From positions 1-36,670 of the forward strand of contig JAEYXQ010000070.1 of the NCBI GenBank assembly GCA_023431205.1: DNA of 36,670 bases, given 5' to 3'. The DNA is from Pseudomonadota bacterium (GTDB lineage Bacteria > Pseudomonadota > Alphaproteobacteria > Rhizobiales > Devosiaceae). The translations under genes and the position numbers were made by a program. Shown in pieces: positions 20,673-28,913 of the stretch; positions within the stretch are counted from its first letter, which is position 1; every line of letters begins with the position of its first letter. The notes under the pieces were generated by a model. That model made no database searches and was not told the origin of the DNA. It saw only the letters and a list, made by a program, of their open reading frames with translations.

Positions 20673-23600
20673 TCAGGTCAGGCGGCCGCTGGCGTGAGCC
20701 AGCATGGTGTAGACCTTGCCCCGATCCGACAGCAGATACTCGCGCGTCTCGGCGGCGGGACGTGGACCGGCGGCAGCGCGCTTCAGCAACTGCTCGAACT
20801 CGCCCATATAGGCCTGGGCCGTGCGCGTGAACTCCGGCTCCCGCTGCATGCGGCGGCGGACATCGTCGTAGGTGCCCTGGCCTGACAGCGTGTAGATCCG
20901 GCGGGAGAACACGTTGGACTCGCCGGCCTGGTAACGGGTCCAGGCCTCGGCCAGCGCGGCATTGTCGATGGAGCGGGCGATCTCTTCCGTCAGCCCCGAC
21001 AGGCCCTGCGGCTGCTGCTGAGCCGGCTGGGTGCCCTGCTGCTTGGCAGTGGCGTTGCGCAACACGTCACGCAGCCACCCGCCCGTGCCTTCGGCCGCGG
21101 TCGGGGCGGCTTCGGCGGTCGGTGCCGGGCGCGGTTCAGCCTGGCGGGCAGGCTCGGGCTGGCGGACCGGTTCTGGCTGACGAGCCGCTTCTGCCTGACG
21201 AACTGGCTCGGACCGGCGCACAGGCTCGGGCGCCGGTGTTGGCTCGATCACGGGCTCCGGCTCGGCCGGGCGCTCCACCGGGCGGATGGGGTCGACCAGT
21301 GTCTGGCGGGCCGGCTCGGGGCGATAGGTTTCACGAACGGGCTCCGGCTGCCGCGGCTCGCTGCGCAGGGCAGGGCGCTGCGGCGGGCGACGGTCGTTGA
21401 CGTCGTGCGTGGTCGGCTGGCTGCGCACGATGGCGTTGAGCTCGCTGAGCGCCTCGATCTGCTCGGCCACAACCCGACGCATCGCGGCGGCGCTGGCACG
21501 GGTTTCTTCCGGCAGTTCGTTGATGCCGCGGGTGAGTTCGGCGCGTGTGGCCTCGAGTTCGTGGCCGACCTCGCGGGCGGTCTCGCGCATGGCGCGGGCA
21601 GTGTCGGCGAAGCGCTGGGTGGCTTCCTCCATTGCCCGCTGCATCTCGGTCACCATCTGCTGCTGCGCCTGCTGCAGGGCGGCATTGGCGCGGCGGCCCT
21701 CTGCGTCGGCGGTGGTGCGGAAGTCGCCCAGGCGGTCGCCCACCTCGACGGCGGTTTCGTCCAGCGCCTGGCGGAAGGTGCCCGTCGACTGGTCGATGGC
21801 CTGCCGAAGCTGTCCGGTGTTCGAAACGATGGTATTCCGAACGCTGACGGTGCTGTCGCTGATCGTGTCGGCCAGCGTGCTGGTGGTCGAGGTCAGCACG
21901 TCGGTGACGTTCCCGGCCGTGGATGCCAGAACGTCGCTGACCTTCTCGGCGTTCTGCTCGAGTGCCGCACTCACCTCGCGGGCCTGGTCGCTGAGCGCCA
22001 GCCGGACGGTGGAAGCGGTCTGGTTGAGCGAAGCGGCCGCGGCCTCTGCGGCGCGCTGCACCGCGCTGTCGACCTGGGCAGCGTTGGTGCTGAGCGTCTG
22101 GGTGAAGCGCTCATTGGTAGCATAGAGCGCGTCGTTGACGTTCTGCGTCGATGACTGGATGGCCTCGGTGATCGTGCCGGTGGTGCGGTCGAGGGTTTCG
22201 ACCACGGTCCCCGTGGTGGCCTGCAGGGCTTCATCCATGGACCGCCGGGCGTTGATCAGGCGGCGCTCGGTGTCGTTCACCGTGTCGGCAATCGACTGGG
22301 CGAACATGCGCATGCGGCTGTCGATGTCGTCGGCCCGGGCGGCGAAGCTCTGCGCCAGCGCATCCATGGCGCCGCGACGGTCTTCCAGCGTCTCGAGGGC
22401 CTGGCCGCTGGTCTGGGACAGCGTGTCCGAGGCCTGCCTCATGCTCTGCGCCTCGACATCGAGCTTGCCGAGAATGCCGGCGAACTCGTCCACCATGGAG
22501 CGGATCGTCGACTGCAGCGCCCCCACGTGCTGGCTGACCAGCACGCCGGCCTGCTCGGTCTGGCCGATCGCGTCGCGCACGGTATTGGAGTAGCTCGCCG
22601 TCTGCTGGGCCACGCTGGTCTCGAGATTGGCGAGGTTGGACGTAGAGGCATCCAGAACCCGCTGCAGCAGCAGGTTGGAGTCGTTGAGCTTGCCGAGGGC
22701 AGCGGTAACGTCACTGAGGATGCGCGAGGTAGAGACGGCCATGATGGCCTCGGCCTCGCGGGCATTCTCGGTAAGGGCCTCGCGCAGCAGGTTGCCATGG
22801 GTGCCGAGGGCGCCCTGCAACTGATCCGACTTCTCGCTGACAAGTGCCGCAAAGGCGTTGGTCTGCTGTTCGACCGAGCGGTTGATGTCGGTCAGGCGTG
22901 TCTCGATGGTGTCGACGGCCGTAACTGCCTTCACCGACAGCAGCTCGTCGATGCCGCTTGCAGCAACCCGGATCTGCTCGAGGGCGGTCCGCACGGCCCC
23001 GTCCATGCGGTTGGCGGTCTCGACGATATCGGTCGAGATGTTCTGGGTGGCGGCGGTGATGCGGGTGGCGATCGTTTCCTCGATCCGGTCCGCGCCGGCT
23101 TCAAGGTCCGCCATGGACTGGGTGATCGAGGTGTTGATCGACGCGTTGAGCGCCGCCAGGCGCTCGGCGGTGATGTCGGCGCGGGCGGTGATGGCCTCGG
23201 GCAGGGTGCCCAGGCGCTGGTCGACCATGTCGGTGATGGCCTTGCGAGCCGAGTTGACCCCGGCCTCGATGAGGTCGGCTGCCCGCCGCGCGCTTTCGCC
23301 CACGGTGTTGCTGGCCGATTCAATGCGGGCCGTGATGCCCTGCTCGGCATCGGAAATGCGCACCAGGGCAGTGTCGACATTGGTGCCGAAATTGCTGTTC
23401 ACCTCGGACATCTTGTCGGTGATCAGCGACGACATGGCGTCGACACGCTCGTTCATGGTGTCGGTCACGCCACGCAGCGAAGTCTCGATGCGGTTGCGCG
23501 CTTCGTCGCCCTGCTGGACGATGGTGTCCGCCAGTTCGGCCGTCCGCAGGCCCAGCGTCTCGCCCAGCGACGCGGTGTGGTTGGCGAGGGTATCGCTGAG

Positions 23601-26099
23601 CGCCTGCGTCCGGACATTGAGCGCTTCCGACAGCTGCTGGGTGCGGGTCCCCACGGCCTGCGCCAGCTGCTGGGTGCCGCCGTCCAAGGTCTCGCGCAGT
23701 TCGCCGGCGCGGGCGCCGAGTTCCTGGCTCAGGCGGCCGGTGCGCTCGTCGATCTGGCTTGCAAGGTCCCCGGTGCGGGTTTCGATCTCCAGCGACATCG
23801 CAGTGGTGCGCTCGGCAAGCGTCTCGGACAGGCGCTGCGTACGGCCGGCAAGAGCCTGGTCGAAGGCTTCGGTGCCGGTTGCCAGCGCTTCGCCAAGCTC
23901 CTGGCTGCGGACACGGATCGCCTCGTTCATGTCGCGGCTGCGCGTCTGCAGGGTCTGGTCGAGCTCAACCGTCGTGGTGGCGATCGCCTGCGTGATCTCC
24001 CCGGTGCGAGCGGCGAGTGTCTCCGCCATTTCGCCGGTACGCGCGGCGAGTGTCTCCGCCATCTCGCCGGTGCGGGCAGCGAGTGTTTCTGCCAGTTCGC
24101 CGGTGCGGGCGCCGAGTGTCTCGGCCAATTCACCGGTGCGTAGCGAGAGGGTGTCGGCTAGCGAGCCGGCGCGGCCGGTCAGCAGTTCGTCGAGCGCGCG
24201 AGTGCGGTTGTCGAGTGTCTCGTCGATCAGGCTGGTGTGGCTCTCGAGCGAGGCGGCAAGGTCACGCGAGCGGTTGGCAAGGTTGTCGCTGACGCTCTGG
24301 GTGCGAGAGGCGAGGACATCGCTCATCTCGCGGGTGCGCTGGCTCAGGATGTCGTCGAAGCGGCCCGACTCCTGGTTCAGGGCCATTTCCAGCACATTGG
24401 CGCGCGCGGCAAAGGTCGTGCCCTGCTCCTCGAGGCGCTGCACCAGCTGGTCGCCCTTGTCGCCGATGACGCCGTCCAGCGTGTGAAGGCGAGTGTCGAG
24501 GATGCTGGCGATCTCGTTGAGGCGTGCATCGAACTGCGACAGCGCATCCTGCCCGGCTGAGGACAAAGTAATGCGGGCGCGTTCCGACGTATCGTCCAGC
24601 GCCCCATTGATCTCGATCACCGCCGACTGAAGTCGGCTGTCGAGCGCGTTGAGCTGGATCGAAACGGACTCGTCGAGCTGGCGGCTGAAGGTGCCCAGCA
24701 GCATTTCGGCATCGCGGGATCGGGTCGAAATATCGTCCACGAGCCGCTGGCCGATGCGGTCGAGCCCGCCGGTGACTTCCTCGCCACGCTGGCGCAACTG
24801 CTCCAGCAGCGAGCCGCCACCTTCGGTGAGCAGGCTGGCAATGGTGGTGGTGCGCTCGTCGAGCGCATGGGTCAATTGCCCGGTGGTGCTGTCGAGCAGT
24901 CCGGCGAAGGCAGCAGTGCGCTGTTCGAAGGTGCCCGACATCGCCAGCGTCTGCTCTTCGATGCGGCGAGCGCGATCGTCGATGGCCCCGGTGATGGTGC
25001 CGGCCTGCGCGTCCAGCGCGTCGGTCAGGGCGCGCATGCGCGCTTCGACGTCGCTGGTGACCCGGCCGGCGCTCTCATCCAGCGTCTGCGACAGCACCGC
25101 AGTGTGGTCGCCGAAGGTTAGGGCCAGTCGGGTAGTGCTCTCGTCGAGCGCGGAAACGACATCGCTGGTGCGGTTGTCCACCAGCTGCACGAAGGCGTCG
25201 GTGCGTTCGGAGAAGGCACCGGTCAGCGTGTTGCCGGCGGTTTCGAGTGCCCGGGTCAGGTTGCCGCCGCTCTCGACGATGGTGCCGGCGATGCGCTGGC
25301 TGATCATGTCGAGGTCGAAAACTAGGCCGGTGTGGCTCTCCGTGATGGCCTCACGGACGCGTTCGGTGTTGGTGAGCACGCTCTCGCGCTGGTTGGCGAG
25401 TTCGGCGATCAGCGCGCGCATGCGCGACTCGTTGTCCGAATAGGTGCGCTCGAGCGCGGTGACCTCGTTGTGGATCATCACCTCGAGTTCGCCAGCGCGG
25501 GAGAGGGCGCGTTCCAGCCCGTCGCCCAGCGCGTTGACCTCGCGGCGCACGGCCTGGCCGACCGAGGCCACCTTGTCGGCAGCAGTGACTTCCGGCTCGG
25601 CAAGGCGAATGGCGGCCTGGGTGATGGAGGACGCGGCGTTGCGCAGGTCCTGGGCGCGGCGGAAGAGCGTTGCCACGGCGAAGAACGCTGCCACCGGCAG
25701 GAACATGATGGCGACGAGCGCAATGAAGTCGATCGTGCCCATGAACCGGCCGAGATTGCCCAGTTCGCTGCCATAGCGCATGTAGGCGCCGGCGCCCGAG
25801 ACCAGCAGCCACAGGGCCGAAAGGCCGAACGCGATCCAGGTCGGCGCGGACGACGACCGGCTCTGCAGATTGTAGAGAATGCGCGAGGCCGGGAAGCGGT
25901 CGTCATTGGCCACGGCACTCGCCTGCTGGGCGATCTTGTCTGCGGCACGCAGGCGCTCCGAGCGGGTCGGCTCGGTCGGTCGCTTCTCCGCCTGGGCGGG
26001 GGAGGGTTCGATGCTGAACACCGATTCCTTGAGTGCGTCCTCGACGGCGGAGAATGCCAGCGCGGCGGGATCGTTCGTGGGGGTCGGGTTCTTCGCCAT
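20673..26099 (-). CDS. giant hendecad-repeat membrane protein, GPR/RgsE-like polar growth protein
   Basis: About 1,808 residues from ATG 26099, chosen because the 22 residues before it are atypical. Order: a cytosolic N-terminus (1-86), two membrane segments (about 87-107 and 122-145), then some 1,400 residues of helix dominated by 11-residue repeats. A Pro/Glu/Arg-rich linker (about 1565-1670) follows, then a compact C-terminal domain of about 130 residues with LTEEIARSIDNAALAEAWTRY and SDRGKVYTMLAHASGRLT. Residues 588-862 are 25 uninterrupted hendecads of the type RTxxLxxxLxx, resembling apolipoprotein repeats. This design (large, N-terminally anchored, apolipoprotein-like) is that of GPR of Agrobacterium and RgsE of Sinorhizobium, which form a ring at the growing pole. 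The homology is my recognition, not a search result; such proteins are often annotated as kinesin-like or hypothetical. It is monocistronic, ends at a strong terminator, and is divergent from an HPt gene. Confidence 0.8.
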   Translation of the reverse strand: MAKNPTPTNDPAALAFSAVEDALKESVFSIEPSPAQAEKRPTEPTRSERLRAADKIAQQASAVANDDRFPASRILYNLQSRSSSAPTWIAFGLSALWLLVSGAGAYMRYGSELGNLGRFMGTIDFIALVAIMFLPVAAFFAVATLFRRAQDLRNAASSITQAAIRLAEPEVTAADKVASVGQAVRREVNALGDGLERALSRAGELEVMIHNEVTALERTYSDNESRMRALIAELANQRESVLTNTERVREAITESHTGLVFDLDMISQRIAGTIVESGGNLTRALETAGNTLTGAFSERTDAFVQLVDNRTSDVVSALDESTTRLALTFGDHTAVLSQTLDESAGRVTSDVEARMRALTDALDAQAGTITGAIDDRARRIEEQTLAMSGTFEQRTAAFAGLLDSTTGQLTHALDERTTTIASLLTEGGGSLLEQLRQRGEEVTGGLDRIGQRLVDDISTRSRDAEMLLGTFSRQLDESVSIQLNALDSRLQSAVIEINGALDDTSERARITLSSAGQDALSQFDARLNEIASILDTRLHTLDGVIGDKGDQLVQRLEEQGTTFAARANVLEMALNQESGRFDDILSQRTREMSDVLASRTQSVSDNLANRSRDLAASLESHTSLIDETLDNRTRALDELLTGRAGSLADTLSLRTGELAETLGARTGELAETLAARTGEMAETLAARTGEMAETLAARTGEITQAIATTTVELDQTLQTRSRDMNEAIRVRSQELGEALATGTEAFDQALAGRTQRLSETLAERTTAMSLEIETRTGDLASQIDERTGRLSQELGARAGELRETLDGGTQQLAQAVGTRTQQLSEALNVRTQALSDTLANHTASLGETLGLRTAELADTIVQQGDEARNRIETSLRGVTDTMNERVDAMSSLITDKMSEVNSNFGTNVDTALVRISDAEQGITARIESASNTVGESARRAADLIEAGVNSARKAITDMVDQRLGTLPEAITARADITAERLAALNASINTSITQSMADLEAGADRIEETIATRITAATQNISTDIVETANRMDGAVRTALEQIRVAASGIDELLSVKAVTAVDTIETRLTDINRSVEQQTNAFAALVSEKSDQLQGALGTHGNLLREALTENAREAEAIMAVSTSRILSDVTAALGKLNDSNLLLQRVLDASTSNLANLETSVAQQTASYSNTVRDAIGQTEQAGVLVSQHVGALQSTIRSMVDEFAGILGKLDVEAQSMRQASDTLSQTSGQALETLEDRRGAMDALAQSFAARADDIDSRMRMFAQSIADTVNDTERRLINARRSMDEALQATTGTVVETLDRTTGTITEAIQSSTQNVNDALYATNERFTQTLSTNAAQVDSAVQRAAEAAAASLNQTASTVRLALSDQAREVSAALEQNAEKVSDVLASTAGNVTDVLTSTTSTLADTISDSTVSVRNTIVSNTGQLRQAIDQSTGTFRQALDETAVEVGDRLGDFRTTADAEGRRANAALQQAQQQMVTEMQRAMEEATQRFADTARAMRETAREVGHELEATRAELTRGINELPEETRASAAAMRRVVAEQIEALSELNAIVRSQPTTHDVNDRRPPQRPALRSEPRQPEPVRETYRPEPARQTLVDPIRPVERPAEPEPVIEPTPAPEPVRRSEPVRQAEAARQPEPVRQPEPARQAEPRPAPTAEAAPTAAEGTGGWLRDVLRNATAKQQGTQPAQQQPQGLSGLTEEIARSIDNAALAEAWTRYQAGESNVFSRRIYTLSGQGTYDDVRRRMQREPEFTRTAQAYMGEFEQLLKRAAAGPRPAAETREYLLSDRGKVYTMLAHASGRLT
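23514..24338 (-). repeat. 25 uninterrupted 33-bp (11-codon) units inside the giant gene
   Basis: Every unit is exactly 33 bases and encodes a variant of R-T-x-x-L-x-x-x-L-x-x. Units run from RTREMSDVLAS (24306-24338) to RTAELADTIVQ (23514-23546). At least 15 further units of similar pattern occur toward the C-terminus (TTGTVVETLDR to TAVEVGDRLGD), and degenerate ones N-terminal to the block. Confidence 0.9.
24001..24132 (-). repeat. four near-identical 33-bp tandem repeats
   Basis: Units 24001-24033, 24034-24066, 24067-24099 and 24100-24132 each begin CCGG and share GAGTGT and CCGCCAT/GCCA blocks. On the minus strand they encode RTGEMAETLAA and close variants. The DNA similarity is far higher than between other hendecads in the gene, so these copies arose recently. 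Confidence 0.9.
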
Positions 26100-26454
26100 A
26101 CTCTTTACAACTCTCGCGTCGGCTCTTGTGCTGGGCGGACTTGAGGCGTTGGTGTGACACAGCACCCTTTGCAGGGAGCCCCATCAACAATAGGCAATTC
26201 GATGCAAATGCCCCGCATCGTCCTGCAACCCTCGCCGCCGCGCGCTGGCTCAGATCGCATCCTTACATTCAATTTTATGCAAACCGAACGGTTTCTTACC
26301 CAAGGGTTAATTTTCCCTGGGGATGTCGCGGGCGCATCACGAACGGCAAACCAAGGCAAAGATGTGGCTTAACATGCTGTTCACGGCTGCCCGCTAGCGT
26401 GAGCCGTGCGGCATGCCCATCGGTGTGCGTAGTCGCCAGCTCGAGGCCCTGTTC
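26100..26454. promoter_or_regulatory. divergent intergenic region between the giant gene and the HPt gene
   Basis: About 350 bases with no convincing gene beyond the possible upstream ATG (26413) of the HPt gene. The section 26255-26320 is clearly AT-richer than its surroundings and probably holds the promoters. TTAC-CCAAGGG-TTAA at 26295-26309 reads as TTAA-N7-GTAA on the minus strand, one base from the CtrA consensus TTAA-N7-TTAA. No terminator-like stem is seen. Confidence 0.5.
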
Positions 26455-26847
26455 ATGCGTTCCACCTCCTCCGCCGCCGAGAAACTGGATCCGGTTCAAC
26501 TCCGCCGCGATGCGCGGCCGGTGGACCTTGTGCACCTGGCCAGGCAGTGCCTGGGAGACGAGCACCTCGAATACGAAATCCTGCGGCTATTCGACACCAC
26601 GATCGCCGCCTACCATCAGCGGGTAGGGCAGGCGGCCAGCCTCTATGACCTGACGCTGGCGCTCCATTCCATGCGCAGCGCCGCCACCGGTGTCGGTGCG
26701 TGGACCATCGTCGAGCACGTCACAGCCGCCGAAGCCGACATGCGCGACGGCCGCGCCATGCAGCCCGAGCAGCTCGCCGACATCGCCATGGCCGTCGAAG
26801 AGGTGCGCGCCTTCATCGCCGAGATGCTCAGCAACGAGCCGGCCTAG
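26455..26847 (+). CDS. HPt (histidine phosphotransfer) domain protein
   Basis: A protein of about 130 residues made almost wholly of one four-helix HPt domain. The phosphorylatable histidine is in ALHSMRSAATGVGAWTIVEHV (His71), close to the canonical HxLKGxSxxxGA. Acidic and hydrophobic helices surround it (EYEILRLFDTTIAAYHQRV before; MAVEEVRAFIAEML after). HPt proteins relay phosphate between receiver domains; no kinase or receiver gene is adjacent, so this is an orphan. I prefer ATG 26455, which has GAGG eight bases upstream, over ATG 26413. It is divergent from the giant repeat-protein gene, and its stop shares the palindrome CTAG with the stop of the converging VOC gene. Confidence 0.8.
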   Translation: MRSTSSAAEKLDPVQLRRDARPVDLVHLARQCLGDEHLEYEILRLFDTTIAAYHQRVGQAASLYDLTLALHSMRSAATGVGAWTIVEHVTAAEADMRDGRAMQPEQLADIAMAVEEVRAFIAEMLSNEPA

Positions 26848-27203
26848 CGACGTGTCGCCCTGCCGATCCGCACCAGTGTCCCGGTCGGGTCACTGACGGC
26901 GAACTCGTAGGTTCCCCACGCGGTCTCCCGTGGTCCCGAGCCCGGAATGATGTGGCCCTTCACCCGTGCGGCGACGGCATCGACGTCTGCAACATAGAAG
27001 TAGAGGCCGAAGGGGTTGACCCCGGCACCCGGTGGCCATCCCGGTTCCTCGCGCAGATGCAGTTGCGCACCCATCCCGTCCGACAGGATGCGATAGCCCG
27101 GGTGGATGCCGACAGGTGCAAAGCCCAGCAGCTCGTAAAAGGCCTGGGTGCCGTCGATGTCGCCCGTCGGCACGATTGCTACGACGCGGTGTGGTTCACT
27201 CAA
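26844..27203 (-). CDS. VOC (glyoxalase/bleomycin-resistance) family protein
   Basis: A 119-residue single VOC module. Each half gives a beta-alpha-beta-beta-beta unit: VVAIVPTGDIDGTQAFYELLGFAPVG at the front, GLYFYVADVDAVAARVKG in the middle, and a final WGTYEFAVSDPTGTLVRIG. The family includes metal-dependent lyases, dioxygenases and drug-binding proteins; ligands and substrate cannot be decided from one module. The start is TTG at 27203 with AGG upstream; no in-frame ATG is available near. It is transcribed away from prfC and its stop overlaps that of the HPt gene. Confidence 0.8.
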   Translation of the reverse strand: MSEPHRVVAIVPTGDIDGTQAFYELLGFAPVGIHPGYRILSDGMGAQLHLREEPGWPPGAGVNPFGLYFYVADVDAVAARVKGHIIPGSGPRETAWGTYEFAVSDPTGTLVRIGRATRR

Positions 27204-27308
27204 GCTTCAACCTGTGGAAATTGACCCCATCTATGGCGCAGCATATACACGGGCGCGCTTTGGCGCCGCCTCTTTTCGCCAGCGGCCACTAACAGTCCAG
27301 CAGTCCAG

Positions 27309-28913
27309 ATGACCCTTTCGTCCGCAGCACCGGTGTCGCCTCGGCCCACCGCCCTTGAACCATTCCGAACCCGACGGACGTTTGCGATCATCTCGCACCC
27401 GGACGCCGGCAAGACCACGCTGACCGAACGACTGCTGGCGGCTGCCGGCGCGATCCAGTCGGCCGGTGCCGTTCGCGGCAAGGCCGGCCAGCGGTCCACC
27501 CGGTCGGACTGGATGGAAATGGAGCAGCAGCGCGGCATCTCCATCACCTCCTCGGTGATGACCTTTGAGTATGACGGGCTGACCCTCAATCTGCTCGATA
27601 CTCCCGGCCACTCCGATTTCTCGGAAGACACATACCGCACCCTGACGGCGGTCGACGCTGCCATCATGGTGATCGACGCGGCCAAGGGCATCGAGTCCCA
27701 GACCCTGAAGCTGTTCGAAGTCTGCCGCTTGCGCGACATTCCGATCATCACCTTCATCAACAAGGTGGACCGGGAGGGTCTGGCGCCGCTCGAACTGATC
27801 GACGAAATCCAGGACAAGCTCGCGCTCGACCTCACCCCGGTGCTGTGGCCGATCGGGCAGGGTGTTGATTTCGGGGGCTATATCGACCTGCTCGAAAAGC
27901 GTGTCGTCACTCCGCAGGGCAAGACCATGGCCGAGTACGACCAGCTCGAGGACCTGCTCGAGATCGACGATCTCGTCGAGAACCCGGTGTTCATGACGGC
28001 GCTCGAAACCCTGGAGATGGCGCAGGCCATGCTGCCGGACTTTGATCTCGACACCTTTCACAAGGGGCATCTCAGCCCGGTGCTGTTCGGCTCGGCGCTC
28101 AAGGGCGTGTCAGTGGCCGAACTGCTCCGCACCCTTGGTGACTGGGGCCCCGAGCCACGGCCGCAGCCGGCGCTGCCCTCGCCAATCGATCCCTCCGACC
28201 GCAAGGTCACCGGCTTCGTGTTCAAGGTGCAGGCGAACATGGATGCCAACCACCGCGACCGCATTGCCTTCGTGCGCCTCTGCTCTGGCAAGTTCGAGCG
28301 CGGCATGCGCCTCAAGAACGTCCGTTCCGGCAAGGATATGGCGGTGTCCAACCCCATGTTCTTCTTCGGCAACAATCGCGAACTGGCCGAAGAAGCTGTG
28401 GCCGGCGACATCGTCGGCATCCCGAACCATGGCACATTGTCGGTGGGCGACACACTGACGGAGGGCGCTGCCGTCAACGTCACCGGCATTCCGAACTTCG
28501 CGCCCGAGATCATCCGCCGCGTGCGTCTCACCGACCACATGAAGAGCAAGCAGATGGCCAAGGCCCTCACCGACCTGTCGGAGGAGGGCGTCACCCAGGT
28601 GTTCCGCCGCATGGTCGGCGCCGACTGGATCGTCGGCGTGGTCGGTCAGCTGCAGCTCGAAGTGCTGAGCTCCCGTGTTGCCAAGGAATACAACGTGCCG
28701 ATTGATTTCGAGAGTATCGGCTTCGAGGTGGCGCGCTGGGCCGAGAGCGACGACCCCGAAGAGCTCAAGCGCTTCATCACTGCCCAGAAGATGAACATGG
28801 TCGAGGATCGTACCGGTTCGCCGGTGTACCTGGCGCAGAACCAGTGGTGGGCCGATCGGGCCAAGCAGGACTGGCCGAAGCTGCGCTTCCTCACCACCAA
28901 GGAACGGCATTGA
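27309..28913 (+). CDS. prfC: peptide chain release factor 3
   Basis: A translational GTPase that recycles RF1/RF2 from the ribosome after termination. The 534-residue protein shows G1 SHPDAGKTT (about 29-37), the RF3-specific MEMEQQRGISITSSVM (switch region), G3 DTPGHSDF (97-104) and G4 NKVD (151-154). PrfC-type domains II and III follow, with GVTQVFRRM and VGQLQLEVL. The length is normal. ATG 27309 has no strong Shine-Dalgarno; the region before it is divergent with the VOC gene. The stop overlaps the TTG start of the next gene, so the methyltransferase is translated with it. Confidence 0.95.
   Translation: MTLSSAAPVSPRPTALEPFRTRRTFAIISHPDAGKTTLTERLLAAAGAIQSAGAVRGKAGQRSTRSDWMEMEQQRGISITSSVMTFEYDGLTLNLLDTPGHSDFSEDTYRTLTAVDAAIMVIDAAKGIESQTLKLFEVCRLRDIPIITFINKVDREGLAPLELIDEIQDKLALDLTPVLWPIGQGVDFGGYIDLLEKRVVTPQGKTMAEYDQLEDLLEIDDLVENPVFMTALETLEMAQAMLPDFDLDTFHKGHLSPVLFGSALKGVSVAELLRTLGDWGPEPRPQPALPSPIDPSDRKVTGFVFKVQANMDANHRDRIAFVRLCSGKFERGMRLKNVRSGKDMAVSNPMFFFGNNRELAEEAVAGDIVGIPNHGTLSVGDTLTEGAAVNVTGIPNFAPEIIRRVRLTDHMKSKQMAKALTDLSEEGVTQVFRRMVGADWIVGVVGQLQLEVLSSRVAKEYNVPIDFESIGFEVARWAESDDPEELKRFITAQKMNMVEDRTGSPVYLAQNQWWADRAKQDWPKLRFLTTKERH

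Noticed and set aside
24001..24132. CRISPR-like 33-bp periodicity
   Set aside because: Units are contiguous with no spacers, are in frame inside a coding sequence, and no cas genes are present.
22527..24486. Two plus-strand frames of about 540 codons opposite the giant repeat gene
   Set aside because: They mirror the repetitive minus-strand coding sequence in two frames (one Ser/Arg-rich, one Gly/Arg-rich); the minus-strand frame has the membrane segments, repeats and terminator.
28844..28909. 22-residue N-terminal extension of the methyltransferase into prfC
   Set aside because: TTG 28910 has a well-placed AAGGA, and the extension overlaps conserved prfC codons in another frame.
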